A DNA stretch of 16,566 bases from an uncultured Eubacteriales bacterium. GTDB lineage: Bacteria > Bacillota > Clostridia > Christensenellales > Borkfalkiaceae. The notes under the pieces were generated by a model. It saw nothing but the letters and a program-made list of their open reading frames with translations, was not told the origin of the DNA and made no database searches. The stretch is from positions 1 to 16,566 of the forward strand of contig UQZE01000035.1 of NCBI GenBank assembly GCA_900545325.1. The letters run 5' to 3'. Positions within the stretch are counted from its first letter, which is position 1. Every line of letters starts with the position of its first letter. The position numbers were made by a program, and so were the translations under genes. Below are positions 7,012 to 15,044 of this stretch, piece after piece.

Positions 7012-7025
7012 CCGAAACGGTTCGG
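7012..7025. promoter_or_regulatory. LacI-family operator, copy 2
   Basis: CCGAAACGGTTCGG matches itself on the opposite strand at 12 of 14 positions. The flanks AAA before and TAAA after extend the symmetry. It is identical over the 14-base core to copy 3, which starts 69 bases downstream. No clear -35/-10 pair is visible around it. Confidence 0.85.
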
Positions 7026-7080
7026 TAAACTGTTTATGAAAAAGCGTCTTGAAAAGAGCGAGCTTATTTAAGCAACGTTT

Positions 7081-7094
7081 CCGAAACGGTTCGG
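7081..7094. promoter_or_regulatory. LacI-family operator, copy 3
   Basis: This is a second exact copy of CCGAAACGGTTCGG, 45 bases before the lipoprotein start codon. A -10-like TATATT follows at 7114-7119, but its -35 would fall inside this operator and is poor. Copies 2 and 3 probably act together in repressing the transporter operon, whose promoter I cannot place with confidence. Confidence 0.85.
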
Positions 7095-7138
7095 CAAATT
7101 TCTGCCGACGGAATATATTAAACACGGAGGTCAAAAAA

Positions 7139-8416
7139 ATGAAAAAACTATTAGCTTTTGTCTTATGCGCTTTCATGCTGTTTTCCGCAGCCGCGTGCGG
7201 CGGGAACGGCGGCGGAGGCGGGGGAAAGACCAAGATCGTCTTTGCCTGCAATGCGGGCTATCAGCTCGACTTTGAAAAGCGGGTGAAGGAATTCAACAAG
7301 ATCCACCCCGAAATAGAAGTGGAAGTTCAGGGCATAGCGGCGGCGTCCTGGGGGGAGATGCTGCAGACCATCGCCAACGACATTGCGCTCGGCGTAGGTC
7401 CCGACATCGCGGATATCGCCAGCGAGGGCATGTACGCCTTTGCGGAATCCGGTCTGCTCGAACCCCTCGATTCCTATATAGAACGCGACGCGGAGGAGCT
7501 GAAGGAAACGCTCGATAACGTGGACGAAAATATCGTCAACGCGCACAAGATAGGCGGAAAGACCTATTCTCTGCCCACGGTGTGGAACAATATGGTCATT
7601 TTCTACAACAAGAACGTGCTCAAAGCCAAGGGGCTGGAAGAACCGACGGCGGGCTGGACGACGGACGAATTTCTCGAAATGTGCAAAACGGTGTCCGCGG
7701 GCAACACGGGCGGCAACAACGACGTGTACGGCTACGCCTATTACAACAATTACTTCACCACGCTCGAACCGTGGATGCGCGCTTTCGATTCGAGTATTCT
7801 CACCGACGACTGGTCGGCGAGCAACGTCGAGAGCGAAAATTCCAAAAAGGCGCTCAAATTCTTATACGATATGGTGAACACGTATAAAGTGAGCCCCTCG
7901 GTCGGCACGAGCGACATCGACCTTTTCGTGCAGGACAAGCTGGCGTTTATGGGCTGCGGCCTGTGGTACGTGGAATCGCTGAAAGTCATGGGGTTCGACG
8001 TGGAGGATTACGACGTGGTTCCCTTCCCGTCCGATACGGGCGAACTTCGTTCGGTCATCGGCGTGGGCGGCACGCCTATCTTTAAGAACAGCAAGAACAA
8101 GGAGGCGGCGTGGACGTTCGCCAAATTCCTCGCGGGCAAGGACTTTCAGGAAGATTACCTTTCGGAAAACATCTGGGCGATCCCCTCGGTGAAAACGGCT
8201 GCCGACATCATGTGTACGAAACCGAATGTCCCCGCCAACGCGGAAATATTCTATGAATCGGCCGCCTACGGCAAATACGTTCCCGCGCCCGCGCAGTATA
8301 CCGCTGTGGAAAGCGCGATTCTGCGCGAGTTCGGCGCCTATATCGCCGACGTGAAGTCGCTCGACGAAGCGGCTGCCGCCGCGGCGAAGAGCATAAACGA
8401 AGCGCTCGGAGGCTGA
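7139..8416 (+). CDS. ABC sugar transporter substrate-binding lipoprotein (CUT1)
   Basis: A 425-residue extracellular solute-binding protein of the SBP_bac_1 (MalE/UgpB-like) type. ATG 7139 is the start: it has GGAGG at 7126-7130, and translation from it gives a clean lipoprotein signal (MKKLLAFVLCAFMLFSAAAC, lipidated Cys20). The open frame extends upstream to a TTG at 7049, but that would run through operator copy 3 and add a charged non-signal N-terminus. A Gly-rich linker (21-29) follows the Cys. Family features include KIVFACNAG at the start of lobe 1, the GGKTYSLPTVWNNMVIFYNKNVLKAKG segment's hinge-strand pattern, and aromatic-rich stretches (YAYYNNYFTTLEPW) likely to stack on sugars. 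It captures an oligosaccharide for the two permeases that follow. The exact ligand is unknown. It is first in the operon and the most likely direct target of the LacI-type repressor. Confidence 0.93.
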   Translation: MKKLLAFVLCAFMLFSAAACGGNGGGGGGKTKIVFACNAGYQLDFEKRVKEFNKIHPEIEVEVQGIAAASWGEMLQTIANDIALGVGPDIADIASEGMYAFAESGLLEPLDSYIERDAEELKETLDNVDENIVNAHKIGGKTYSLPTVWNNMVIFYNKNVLKAKGLEEPTAGWTTDEFLEMCKTVSAGNTGGNNDVYGYAYYNNYFTTLEPWMRAFDSSILTDDWSASNVESENSKKALKFLYDMVNTYKVSPSVGTSDIDLFVQDKLAFMGCGLWYVESLKVMGFDVEDYDVVPFPSDTGELRSVIGVGGTPIFKNSKNKEAAWTFAKFLAGKDFQEDYLSENIWAIPSVKTAADIMCTKPNVPANAEIFYESAAYGKYVPAPAQYTAVESAILREFGAYIADVKSLDEAAAAAAKSINEALGG

Positions 8417-8417
8417 A

Positions 8418-9335
8418 ATGCGATCGAATAAGACAGGGGGCGCGGAAAACGTGAAGATGAAGACGAGAGAGTACCTCGCGGGTTACGCCATGGTGCTGCC
8501 CGCGGTGCTGTTGTTCATCGCGTTCGCGCTCTATCCCGCAATCCGCACGTTCACCCTGCCGTTCTACGACTGGGACATGCTGTCCGCGCCCGTGTTCGTC
8601 AAGTTTGAAAACTTTACGCGGCTCTTTGCCGACGAGCGCCTGCCGCTGATCCTGCGCAATACGGCGCTCGTAGCCGTGGTGCCCGTCGTATTCAAGCTGT
8701 TGTTCGGCTTTCTCGCGGCCTATCTCGTGTTCAGGCTCAGGGGCAAGGCCGCCACGGTGTTTATGGAAAGCGCGATTTTCTTTCCCATAATCATTCCGAT
8801 GTCCATCGTGTCCATGGTGTTTACCATGCTTCTCGGAACGGACGTCGGGGCGATCAACGGCATACTGTACGCGCTCGGACTGCCGAAAATTCCATGGCTC
8901 ACCAGCGCGAAATGGGCGATATGGTCGGTCATGATGGTGGACGTATGGAAGGGCATAGGCTTTTTCTTTATCATCTACCTCGTCGCGCTCAGGAACGTGC
9001 CGAAATCGTACATCGAGGCGGCGGAGATAGACGGAGCCAACCAGTTCTATTCCACGGTGAAGATACTCGTTCCCTGCGTGTCGGCGACTTCGCTCTTTCT
9101 GCTCGTCAACGCGCTTATCACGGGGCTGCAGCTCTTCGAGCCGATCTACCTGCTTACGCGGGGCGGACCCGGGGACGCCACCGCCACGGTGAGCTATTAT
9201 ATCTGGAGCATAGCTTTCCAGGAAAGGGATATGGGCTACGGCGCGCTCCTCGCGCTGGTGCTCTTCTGTTTCGTGATGCTCATCACGCTGCTGCAATTTT
9301 TATTGAGCAAATTCTGGGTGCACTATGACGACTGA
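8418..9335 (+). CDS. CUT1 sugar ABC permease, MalF/UgpA type
   Basis: A 305-residue inner-membrane permease with six predicted transmembrane segments. The cytoplasmic EAA loop (Y-I-E-A-A-E-I-D-G-A, residues 198-207) that docks on the ATPase is intact, and LTRGGPGDATATVSYYIW (246-263) is typical of the MalF/UgpA half. The ATG at 8418 lies one base after the lipoprotein stop and uses GGAGG at 8408-8412. A GTG at 8451 after GGGGG is an alternative start that would give MKMKTREYLAGYAM, a more usual permease N-terminus. It pairs with the next permease. No ATPase gene is present in the operon, so the pair probably uses a shared MsiK/MsmX-type ATPase encoded elsewhere. Confidence 0.94.
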   Translation: MRSNKTGGAENVKMKTREYLAGYAMVLPAVLLFIAFALYPAIRTFTLPFYDWDMLSAPVFVKFENFTRLFADERLPLILRNTALVAVVPVVFKLLFGFLAAYLVFRLRGKAATVFMESAIFFPIIIPMSIVSMVFTMLLGTDVGAINGILYALGLPKIPWLTSAKWAIWSVMMVDVWKGIGFFFIIYLVALRNVPKSYIEAAEIDGANQFYSTVKILVPCVSATSLFLLVNALITGLQLFEPIYLLTRGGPGDATATVSYYIWSIAFQERDMGYGALLALVLFCFVMLITLLQFLLSKFWVHYDD

Positions 9336-10170
9336 TTTTAAAACGAAACGGGCGGTTTTCGCCGCCCTCAAACTCATTGCGTGCGTTTTCGTCGGAGCGA
9401 TCATGCTCTACCCGTTTTGGTGGATGCTCACGGGCACCTTCAAGACGGCGAAAGAGATCATTCAGATACCGCCGACCTTCTTTCCGCACGAATTTACCTT
9501 TGAAAATATAAAATATGTGTTTGAATCGGCGGACGTTGTGGGAAAGATGTATATAAACAGCTTTGTCGTTGCGATTTCCGTGCCGCTGCTGCAAACGCTC
9601 GTCTGCCTGCCCGCGGCCTACGCTTTCGCCAAGCTGAGATTTCCCGGAAAAAACGTCATCTTCATGTTTTTCATGGGGGCGCTCATGCTGCCCGGACAGC
9701 TGACCATGATCACCAACTATTCCACGATCATCAAGCTCAACCTCATCAACAAGCTCACGGGCGTGATCCTGCTCGGCATATTCAGCGCGTTCGCCATTTT
9801 CATGATGCGGCAGTTCATAGCGGGGCTGCCGCGCGAAGTGGACGACGCGGCCAAAATGGACGGCTGCGGTTTCTGGGGAACCTTTCTCCGCATAGGCCTG
9901 CCGCTGTCCATGCCGATCGTTTCGGTCAATCTCATTCTGTGTTTCAACGCGGCGTGGGGGGACTTTTTCACGCCGATGCTGATTTTACGGAAACTTGAAA
10001 AAATGACGCTTTCGCTCGGTATGACGGTCATTCAGGGCGCATACGGCACGCAGAGCCGTGCGGTCATGGTCGCCATGCTCACAATGTCGATCATACCCGT
10101 CATCGCGGTGTTCTTCATTTTCAGGGACAAGCTGATCGCGGGTATCGCCACGAGCGGATTGAAATTATAA
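9325..10170 (+). CDS. CUT1 sugar ABC permease, MalG/UgpE type
   Basis: A 281-residue membrane protein, the partner of the preceding permease, whose 3' end it overlaps by 11 bases in another frame. This arrangement usually ties translation and stoichiometry of the two subunits. It has six transmembrane segments, the first at about 12-35 with the YPFWWMLTGTFK signature. The EAA loop is E-V-D-D-A-A-K-M-D-G (171-180), with Asp in place of the first Ala-preceding Glu pattern, which is common in this subfamily. The C-terminus (AGIATSGLKL) matches the usual G-x-x-x-G-A-x-K-G ending only loosely. There is no distinct ribosome site. The transported sugar is not deducible. Confidence 0.94.
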   Translation: MTTDFKTKRAVFAALKLIACVFVGAIMLYPFWWMLTGTFKTAKEIIQIPPTFFPHEFTFENIKYVFESADVVGKMYINSFVVAISVPLLQTLVCLPAAYAFAKLRFPGKNVIFMFFMGALMLPGQLTMITNYSTIIKLNLINKLTGVILLGIFSAFAIFMMRQFIAGLPREVDDAAKMDGCGFWGTFLRIGLPLSMPIVSVNLILCFNAAWGDFFTPMLILRKLEKMTLSLGMTVIQGAYGTQSRAVMVAMLTMSIIPVIAVFFIFRDKLIAGIATSGLKL

Positions 10171-10180
10171 GGAGAAAACG

Positions 10181-12592
10181 ATGGAAAAGACGAAGAGAAA
10201 CTGGCTTATCGCCCTGATCGCCGTCGCGGCGGCGGTTCTGATCGCGGGCGGCGTTACGGCGGGCGTGCTCGTCGCAAAGGGCAGGTCGGCGAAAACGGTG
10301 TATAATTCCGCGGAAAGCGGCCTCCGCGCCTACGAAACGCTCGAACTCGGCGTGGAACTGCCGAAAACCTATAAAAATCCCTACGACAGCGCGGCCGTGG
10401 AGGTGAACGCCGTCATTAAGCACGACGGCGGCGAAGAAACCGTGCCTATGTTCTGGTATGAAGATTACGAGCGTTCGCTCGTCGGCGGCGTGGAAAAGCT
10501 GACGGAAACGGGGCGCGCTTTCTGGATGCTGCGCTACGTACCCAAGTCGGCGGGCGAATACAGGATATCCGTTTCCGTCAAGGAAAACGGAAAGAAAAAA
10601 TATACCGATAAAGTCGCCTCCGTATCCGTTTCCGCGGGCAACGCGGACGGCTATCTGCGCGTGGCCGCGGACAAAACGCATCTCGAATTCGACAATGGGG
10701 AAGCGTTCAACGGCGTCGGCCACAACCTCTGCGGCTGGGAGTTCGCGGGCGGCGACAACATGGCTGGGACTTACGATTACGACAGGTGGCTGAACGAACT
10801 TGCGACGAACGGGGCCAACCTCGTGCAGTTCGACCTGTGCGAGGGCGATAACCTCGAATGGACCCGCCGCGATGGCGAGCTCCCGTATTCGGAGGGGTAC
10901 GGCGGCGTGCGCCGCTTCAACCCGCAGACCGCATGGAAGACCGATTATAAGGTCAAATCCTGCGAAAGTTTGGGCATATATTTCCGTTTTTCGCTCTATC
11001 ACTGGGAGGACTTCGACAACGAAGGCGACAACAACTTCCCCGACTGGGGCTGGAACAGAAATCCGTATAACAGCGCGAACGGCGGCCCCGCGGACAACGT
11101 TACGGAATTTTTCGAAACGGAGGAGAGCAGGGCCGCGACCAAAAATTATTTCAGATACTGCGTGGCGCGCTGGGGGTATTCGCCCAACCTCGTCATGTGG
11201 GAACTCTGGAACGAGGCGGACGCGCCCGAAGTCGTGTGGGCGGCGGGCGACAGCTACTATAACCAGAAACAGCTCGTTTCCGACTGGCATAGGGAAATGG
11301 CGGAATATATCAAGAGCCTCGACGTCAATAAGCACCTTGTAACGACCAGTTTCGCCAACGCGGGGAACGGCGACGAGGTGTGGAAACTCGACTGCATAGA
11401 CGTTACCACCTTCCACCGCTACACCATGTACAACGACGGTACGGAGGGTACGTTCAACGGCGTTAAGGCGTTGTATCTGCTCGTCAATTCGCGCCTCGGC
11501 ACCTACGGCAAGCCCGTTATCGCGGGCGAATTCGCGCTCTCGCCCGCGGGCGACATCCAGCGGGAAAACGACAAGGCCGGTATCGGCTTCCACAACCAGA
11601 TCTGGGCTTCGGTGTTCGCGGGCTCGTTCGGCACGGCCATGCATTGGAACTGGGATTCCTACCTCGACAGGAACGACCTTTACTATCATTACAAGCCGCT
11701 TTCCGACTTCCTGCGCTATGAGGATCTGCGCGGCGCGAAAACGGAAAACAACATCATGACCGAAGAAGAGGCGCTCTATATGTCTATGACCGCCGGCGGC
11801 AAGGGGTATATCTGGGTAAAGGACAGAAACTACGATTATTATCAGGTGCTGAACGGCTATCAGCCCAAGACCGTTTCGGGCGCTTCCGTAACGCTGAAAA
11901 TGGCGGACGGCGCTTACAAGGCGGAGTTCTTCGACACGTATACGGGCGCTAAGCTGAGCGAGGCCGACCTTACGGCGGCAAACGGCAGCCTGAACGTCGC
12001 CGTGCCCGATTTCGTCAAGGACGTGGCCGTGAAAATCACGCCCGCAGAACAGATCTACACCGCCGCGGCGCTCGCCGCGGGGGGCGGCAGCGACGAAATG
12101 CGGGTGCTCGGCGACAGGATAGAACTTTATGCCACGGGCGCGGATATCGGCGGCATGTCGGACGCGGGACTTTATGCCTACGTCAAGGTGTCGGGCGATT
12201 TCGACTACACCGCCCGTATCGACAGGGTTTCTTATACGGGCGAATTTTCCAAGGCCGGCGTGATGATGCGCGTCAACACCTCTCCGTCGGGCAAAATGGC
12301 TTTCGTCGGCATGAACGGGGCGGGCGACGTTTCCTTCATATCGAGAAAGGGCATGATCGCCGAACACGGCGAATGGCAGGACGCTTTCGTGGGCGCTTAT
12401 GTCAAGATAGAGCGCCGCGGCGATATGGTCCGCGCCTATCTCTCGGCGGACGGCAGGGAATTTATACAGATAGGGGAGGCTGAGTTCGTCAACCTCAAGG
12501 ATGAAGTGCTTATCGGCGTGGCGGCGTCCTCGAAAAACACGCTCGGCTACAACGAAAGCGCTTTCGGACACGTTTCGTTGATCAAAAAATAA
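10181..12592 (+). CDS. Membrane-anchored clan GH-A glycoside hydrolase with DUF5060
   Basis: An 803-residue surface enzyme. Residues 1-7 are basic and 8-32 form one transmembrane anchor with no clear cleavage site, so the rest should face outside. Residues about 48-150 fit DUF5060, an Ig-like domain common before glycanase domains (YETLELGVELP, later WMLRYVPKSAGEYRISV). A TIM-barrel hydrolase follows at about 157-520. E345 in MWELWNEAD is the likely acid/base, and E450 in KPVIAGEF the likely nucleophile, 105 residues apart as in GH5-like clan GH-A enzymes. Aromatic groups such as HRY (412-414) and MHWNWDSY (487-494) could line the sugar cleft. Residues about 650-803 resemble a DUF1349/concanavalin-like lectin fold. 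It would cleave a beta-linked glycan for the adjacent importer. Ribosome site AAGGAG is at 10169-10174. GH5 is my best guess, and a DUF4038-type or other GH-A family is possible. Confidence 0.85.
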   Translation: MEKTKRNWLIALIAVAAAVLIAGGVTAGVLVAKGRSAKTVYNSAESGLRAYETLELGVELPKTYKNPYDSAAVEVNAVIKHDGGEETVPMFWYEDYERSLVGGVEKLTETGRAFWMLRYVPKSAGEYRISVSVKENGKKKYTDKVASVSVSAGNADGYLRVAADKTHLEFDNGEAFNGVGHNLCGWEFAGGDNMAGTYDYDRWLNELATNGANLVQFDLCEGDNLEWTRRDGELPYSEGYGGVRRFNPQTAWKTDYKVKSCESLGIYFRFSLYHWEDFDNEGDNNFPDWGWNRNPYNSANGGPADNVTEFFETEESRAATKNYFRYCVARWGYSPNLVMWELWNEADAPEVVWAAGDSYYNQKQLVSDWHREMAEYIKSLDVNKHLVTTSFANAGNGDEVWKLDCIDVTTFHRYTMYNDGTEGTFNGVKALYLLVNSRLGTYGKPVIAGEFALSPAGDIQRENDKAGIGFHNQIWASVFAGSFGTAMHWNWDSYLDRNDLYYHYKPLSDFLRYEDLRGAKTENNIMTEEEALYMSMTAGGKGYIWVKDRNYDYYQVLNGYQPKTVSGASVTLKMADGAYKAEFFDTYTGAKLSEADLTAANGSLNVAVPDFVKDVAVKITPAEQIYTAAALAAGGGSDEMRVLGDRIELYATGADIGGMSDAGLYAYVKVSGDFDYTARIDRVSYTGEFSKAGVMMRVNTSPSGKMAFVGMNGAGDVSFISRKGMIAEHGEWQDAFVGAYVKIERRGDMVRAYLSADGREFIQIGEAEFVNLKDEVLIGVAASSKNTLGYNESAFGHVSLIKK

Positions 12593-12602
12593 AGGGATAT
12601 TT

Positions 12603-15044
12603 ATGGAAAAACTATTCGACAACAAGAAAATAAGGACTTACAGCGGCCGCGCGGGATCGGTGAAATTCCTGCTCGGCGGCATCGGCACGGGCAATATATC
12701 GATAGGTTCCAGAGGCCAGTTCGCCGATTTTGAAATATTCAACGAGCCGAGCAAAGGCAGAAACATGCCGTACACGTTTTTTTCCGTGTACTCGGAGTTT
12801 GCCGACGGCACAAAGGACGCGCGCGTCCTCGAAGGGGAGCTTAATCCGCCTTACGAACGTGCGCTGGGGTATTTTTCAAACGAGATGGCGGGGCTGCCCC
12901 GCTTTACGTCCTCGTCGCTGAAAGCCGCGTATCCCTTTGTGAACGTTACGCTCGAGGACGAAAAACTTCCCCTGCGGGCGGAGGTAACCGCGTTTACGCC
13001 CTTTATCCCGCTCGACGCGGAGGAATCGGCCATTCCCGGCGCTTATCTCACGTACACGATTACAAACCTTTCGGACGTAGACTGCGAGGCCGCGGTGTGC
13101 GGCTCGTTCGCGAATCCGAGCGGGTTCGACGGCTACGATCTGTTCCGGAACATGCAGCAGAAATACGACGTTAAAAACGAACTCTATGCCGAAAACGGAC
13201 TGACGGGCGTCTTTTATACCGCCGACCGTCCCGACGACGGCGACAAATATTACGGCAACATGGCGTTCGTTACGCGCGAAACAAACTGCACGGTAAAGCC
13301 CGAATGGGTGAACGGCGCCTGGTGGGACGGCGCGCACGATTTCTGGGACGACTTTTCCTCGGACGGCGAGCTTTGCCCCGACAACGGGGAAACGGGCGTG
13401 GCGAGCAAGTTCGACAACCGTTTCCGCCTGCGGGTGGGATCGCTTTCGGTCAAAAAGAAAATTCCCGCGGGGCAGAGCGCTTCCTTTGCGTTTATCCTCA
13501 GCTGGCATTTCCCCAACCATGCCAACCGCTGGGAGGGGCACCTCGTGCCGCACGACGAAACGAAAAAGCAAAAGACCGTGAAAAATCACTACGCTTACCG
13601 CTTTTCGTCCGCGCTCGACGCGGCGCGCTATCTCGACGCAGAGCGCGGCAGGCTGTATAAAACGAGCCGTAGTTTTGCGGAGGCGATGCTCTCTTCCACC
13701 GTGGACGAAAGCGTGCTGGACGCCGTGATGTCCACGCTGACCGCGCTCCGTTCTCCCACGGTGTTCTGCATCGGCGAAAAACCCGTATATCTCGCGTGGG
13801 AGGGGTGTTTCGACCACAAGGGGAGCTGCGAGGGCAACTGCACGCACGTATGGAACTACGCGCAGACGACGGCGTTCCTTTTTCCCGAAATAGAGCGCTC
13901 CATGCGCGAAACGGAATTTCTGAACGAAACGGACGAAACGGGAAACATGTCCTTCCGCTGCAACAGCGTGTTCGGCGATCCGCGGTGGGACATGCTCCCC
14001 GCGACCGACGGCCAGCTCGGCTGCGTCGTTCGGCTGTACCGCGAATGGAAATTTTCAGGCGACGACGAATTTTTGAAAAAGCTTTGGCCGAACGCGGCGA
14101 AAGCGCTCAATTTCGCCTTCGATTTCTGGGACAGGGATAAGGACTGCGTGCTCGAATCGCAGCAGCACAATACCTACGACATAGAATTTTACGGGCCTAA
14201 TTCTCTCACGAATTCCATCTTCGCGGCGGCGCTTAAAGCGGGCGCGGAGATGGCGGCGTATCTCGGCGATACGGAAAACGAAAGCAAATGGAAAGATGCT
14301 TTTGAAAAATGTTCCGCCCGTACGGACGAACTTTTGTGGAACGGCGAATACTACGTGCAGGTGCTCGGGGACGTGAACGAGTTCAAATACCAGTACGGCA
14401 CGGGCTGCCTGTCCGACCAGGTGTTCGGCCAGACGCTGGCGCACATCAACGGGCTGGGCTACGTCCTGCCCGAAGAACACGTCAAAAAGGCTGTGCGCGC
14501 CGTGTACGAAAACAACTTCCGAAAGGACATGAGATCGCACGCCAACGTGCAGCGCTGTTACGCGCTCAACGACGACGGCGGCCTGCTGCTCTGTTCCTGG
14601 CCCGCGGGCGGGAGGCCGAAATATCCCTTCGTTTACGCGGACGAGGTTTGGAGCGGCATCGAATACCAGGTGGCTGCGCACCTCATCTACGAGGGATTTG
14701 CCGAAGAGGGGATTTCCGTAGTGCGCGCCGTGCGCAAACGCTATTCGGGTTTCAACCGCAATCCTTTCAACGAAGTGGAATGCGGCAATCACTATGCCCG
14801 TTCGCTGGCGAGCTACGGCGTATACCTTGCGTACTGCGGCATTTCCTACGACGGCAGAAAAAAGGAACTTAAGGTTTCGCCCGCAAAGGGCGGCGACGAC
14901 TTTCAATGCTTTGTAACCACTTCGCAGGGCTGGGGCGTTTTCCGCCGCAGAAAGACGAAAGAGGGCGTAAAATGCGAGCTGACATCGCTTTACGGCGATA
15001 TGAGCGATATAAAAATCATCGAAAACGAGGAGGATGAGAAATGA
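12603..15044 (+). CDS. GH116 family glycosidase (probable beta-glucosidase), cytoplasmic
   Basis: An 813-residue enzyme of glycoside hydrolase family 116, related to bile-acid beta-glucosidase GBA2 and archaeal/bacterial beta-glucosidases and beta-xylosidases. An N-terminal beta-sandwich (about 15-330) begins with LLGGIGTGNISIGSRGQFADFE, the family's entry motif. The C-terminal (alpha/alpha)6 barrel (about 355-760) has NCTHVWNYAQTTAFLFPEIE (412-431), DMLPATDGQLG (463-473), REWKFSGD (480-487), ESQQHNTYDIEFYGPN (518-533) and SDQVFGQ (604-610). By comparison with the family, E518 is the likely nucleophile and D605 the likely acid/base. No signal peptide is present, so it should finish breakdown of imported oligosaccharides inside the cell. 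The ribosome site AAAGGG (12591-12596) overlaps the previous stop codon. The family is secure. Specificity (glucose, xylose or other) is not. Confidence 0.92.
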   Translation: MEKLFDNKKIRTYSGRAGSVKFLLGGIGTGNISIGSRGQFADFEIFNEPSKGRNMPYTFFSVYSEFADGTKDARVLEGELNPPYERALGYFSNEMAGLPRFTSSSLKAAYPFVNVTLEDEKLPLRAEVTAFTPFIPLDAEESAIPGAYLTYTITNLSDVDCEAAVCGSFANPSGFDGYDLFRNMQQKYDVKNELYAENGLTGVFYTADRPDDGDKYYGNMAFVTRETNCTVKPEWVNGAWWDGAHDFWDDFSSDGELCPDNGETGVASKFDNRFRLRVGSLSVKKKIPAGQSASFAFILSWHFPNHANRWEGHLVPHDETKKQKTVKNHYAYRFSSALDAARYLDAERGRLYKTSRSFAEAMLSSTVDESVLDAVMSTLTALRSPTVFCIGEKPVYLAWEGCFDHKGSCEGNCTHVWNYAQTTAFLFPEIERSMRETEFLNETDETGNMSFRCNSVFGDPRWDMLPATDGQLGCVVRLYREWKFSGDDEFLKKLWPNAAKALNFAFDFWDRDKDCVLESQQHNTYDIEFYGPNSLTNSIFAAALKAGAEMAAYLGDTENESKWKDAFEKCSARTDELLWNGEYYVQVLGDVNEFKYQYGTGCLSDQVFGQTLAHINGLGYVLPEEHVKKAVRAVYENNFRKDMRSHANVQRCYALNDDGGLLLCSWPAGGRPKYPFVYADEVWSGIEYQVAAHLIYEGFAEEGISVVRAVRKRYSGFNRNPFNEVECGNHYARSLASYGVYLAYCGISYDGRKKELKVSPAKGGDDFQCFVTTSQGWGVFRRRKTKEGVKCELTSLYGDMSDIKIIENEEDEK

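Noticed and set aside
7031..7119. A promoter for the transporter operon
   Set aside because: TTGAAA (7049-7054), TTATTT (7064-7069) and TATATT (7114-7119) are present, but no pair has proper spacing and quality, so no promoter feature was called.
7049..7138. An upstream TTG start extending the lipoprotein by 30 codons
   Set aside because: It would cross operator copy 3 and hide the lipoprotein signal, whereas ATG 7139 has a GGAGG site and gives a clean lipobox.
8451..8453. GTG as the definite start of the first permease
   Set aside because: It is plausible, with GGGGG upstream, but ATG 8418 has a better-matching GGAGG site directly at the previous stop. It is kept as an alternative only.
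10121..12625. An 834-codon open frame on the - strand covering the whole GH-A hydrolase gene
   Set aside because: Its translation is rich in Arg, His and Val with no domain, signal or ribosome-site support. It is the usual shadow of a GC-rich gene. The same holds for the long - strand frames at 139-1824, 2018-3139, 5857-7251, 8208-9296, 12876-13847 and 14055-16252.
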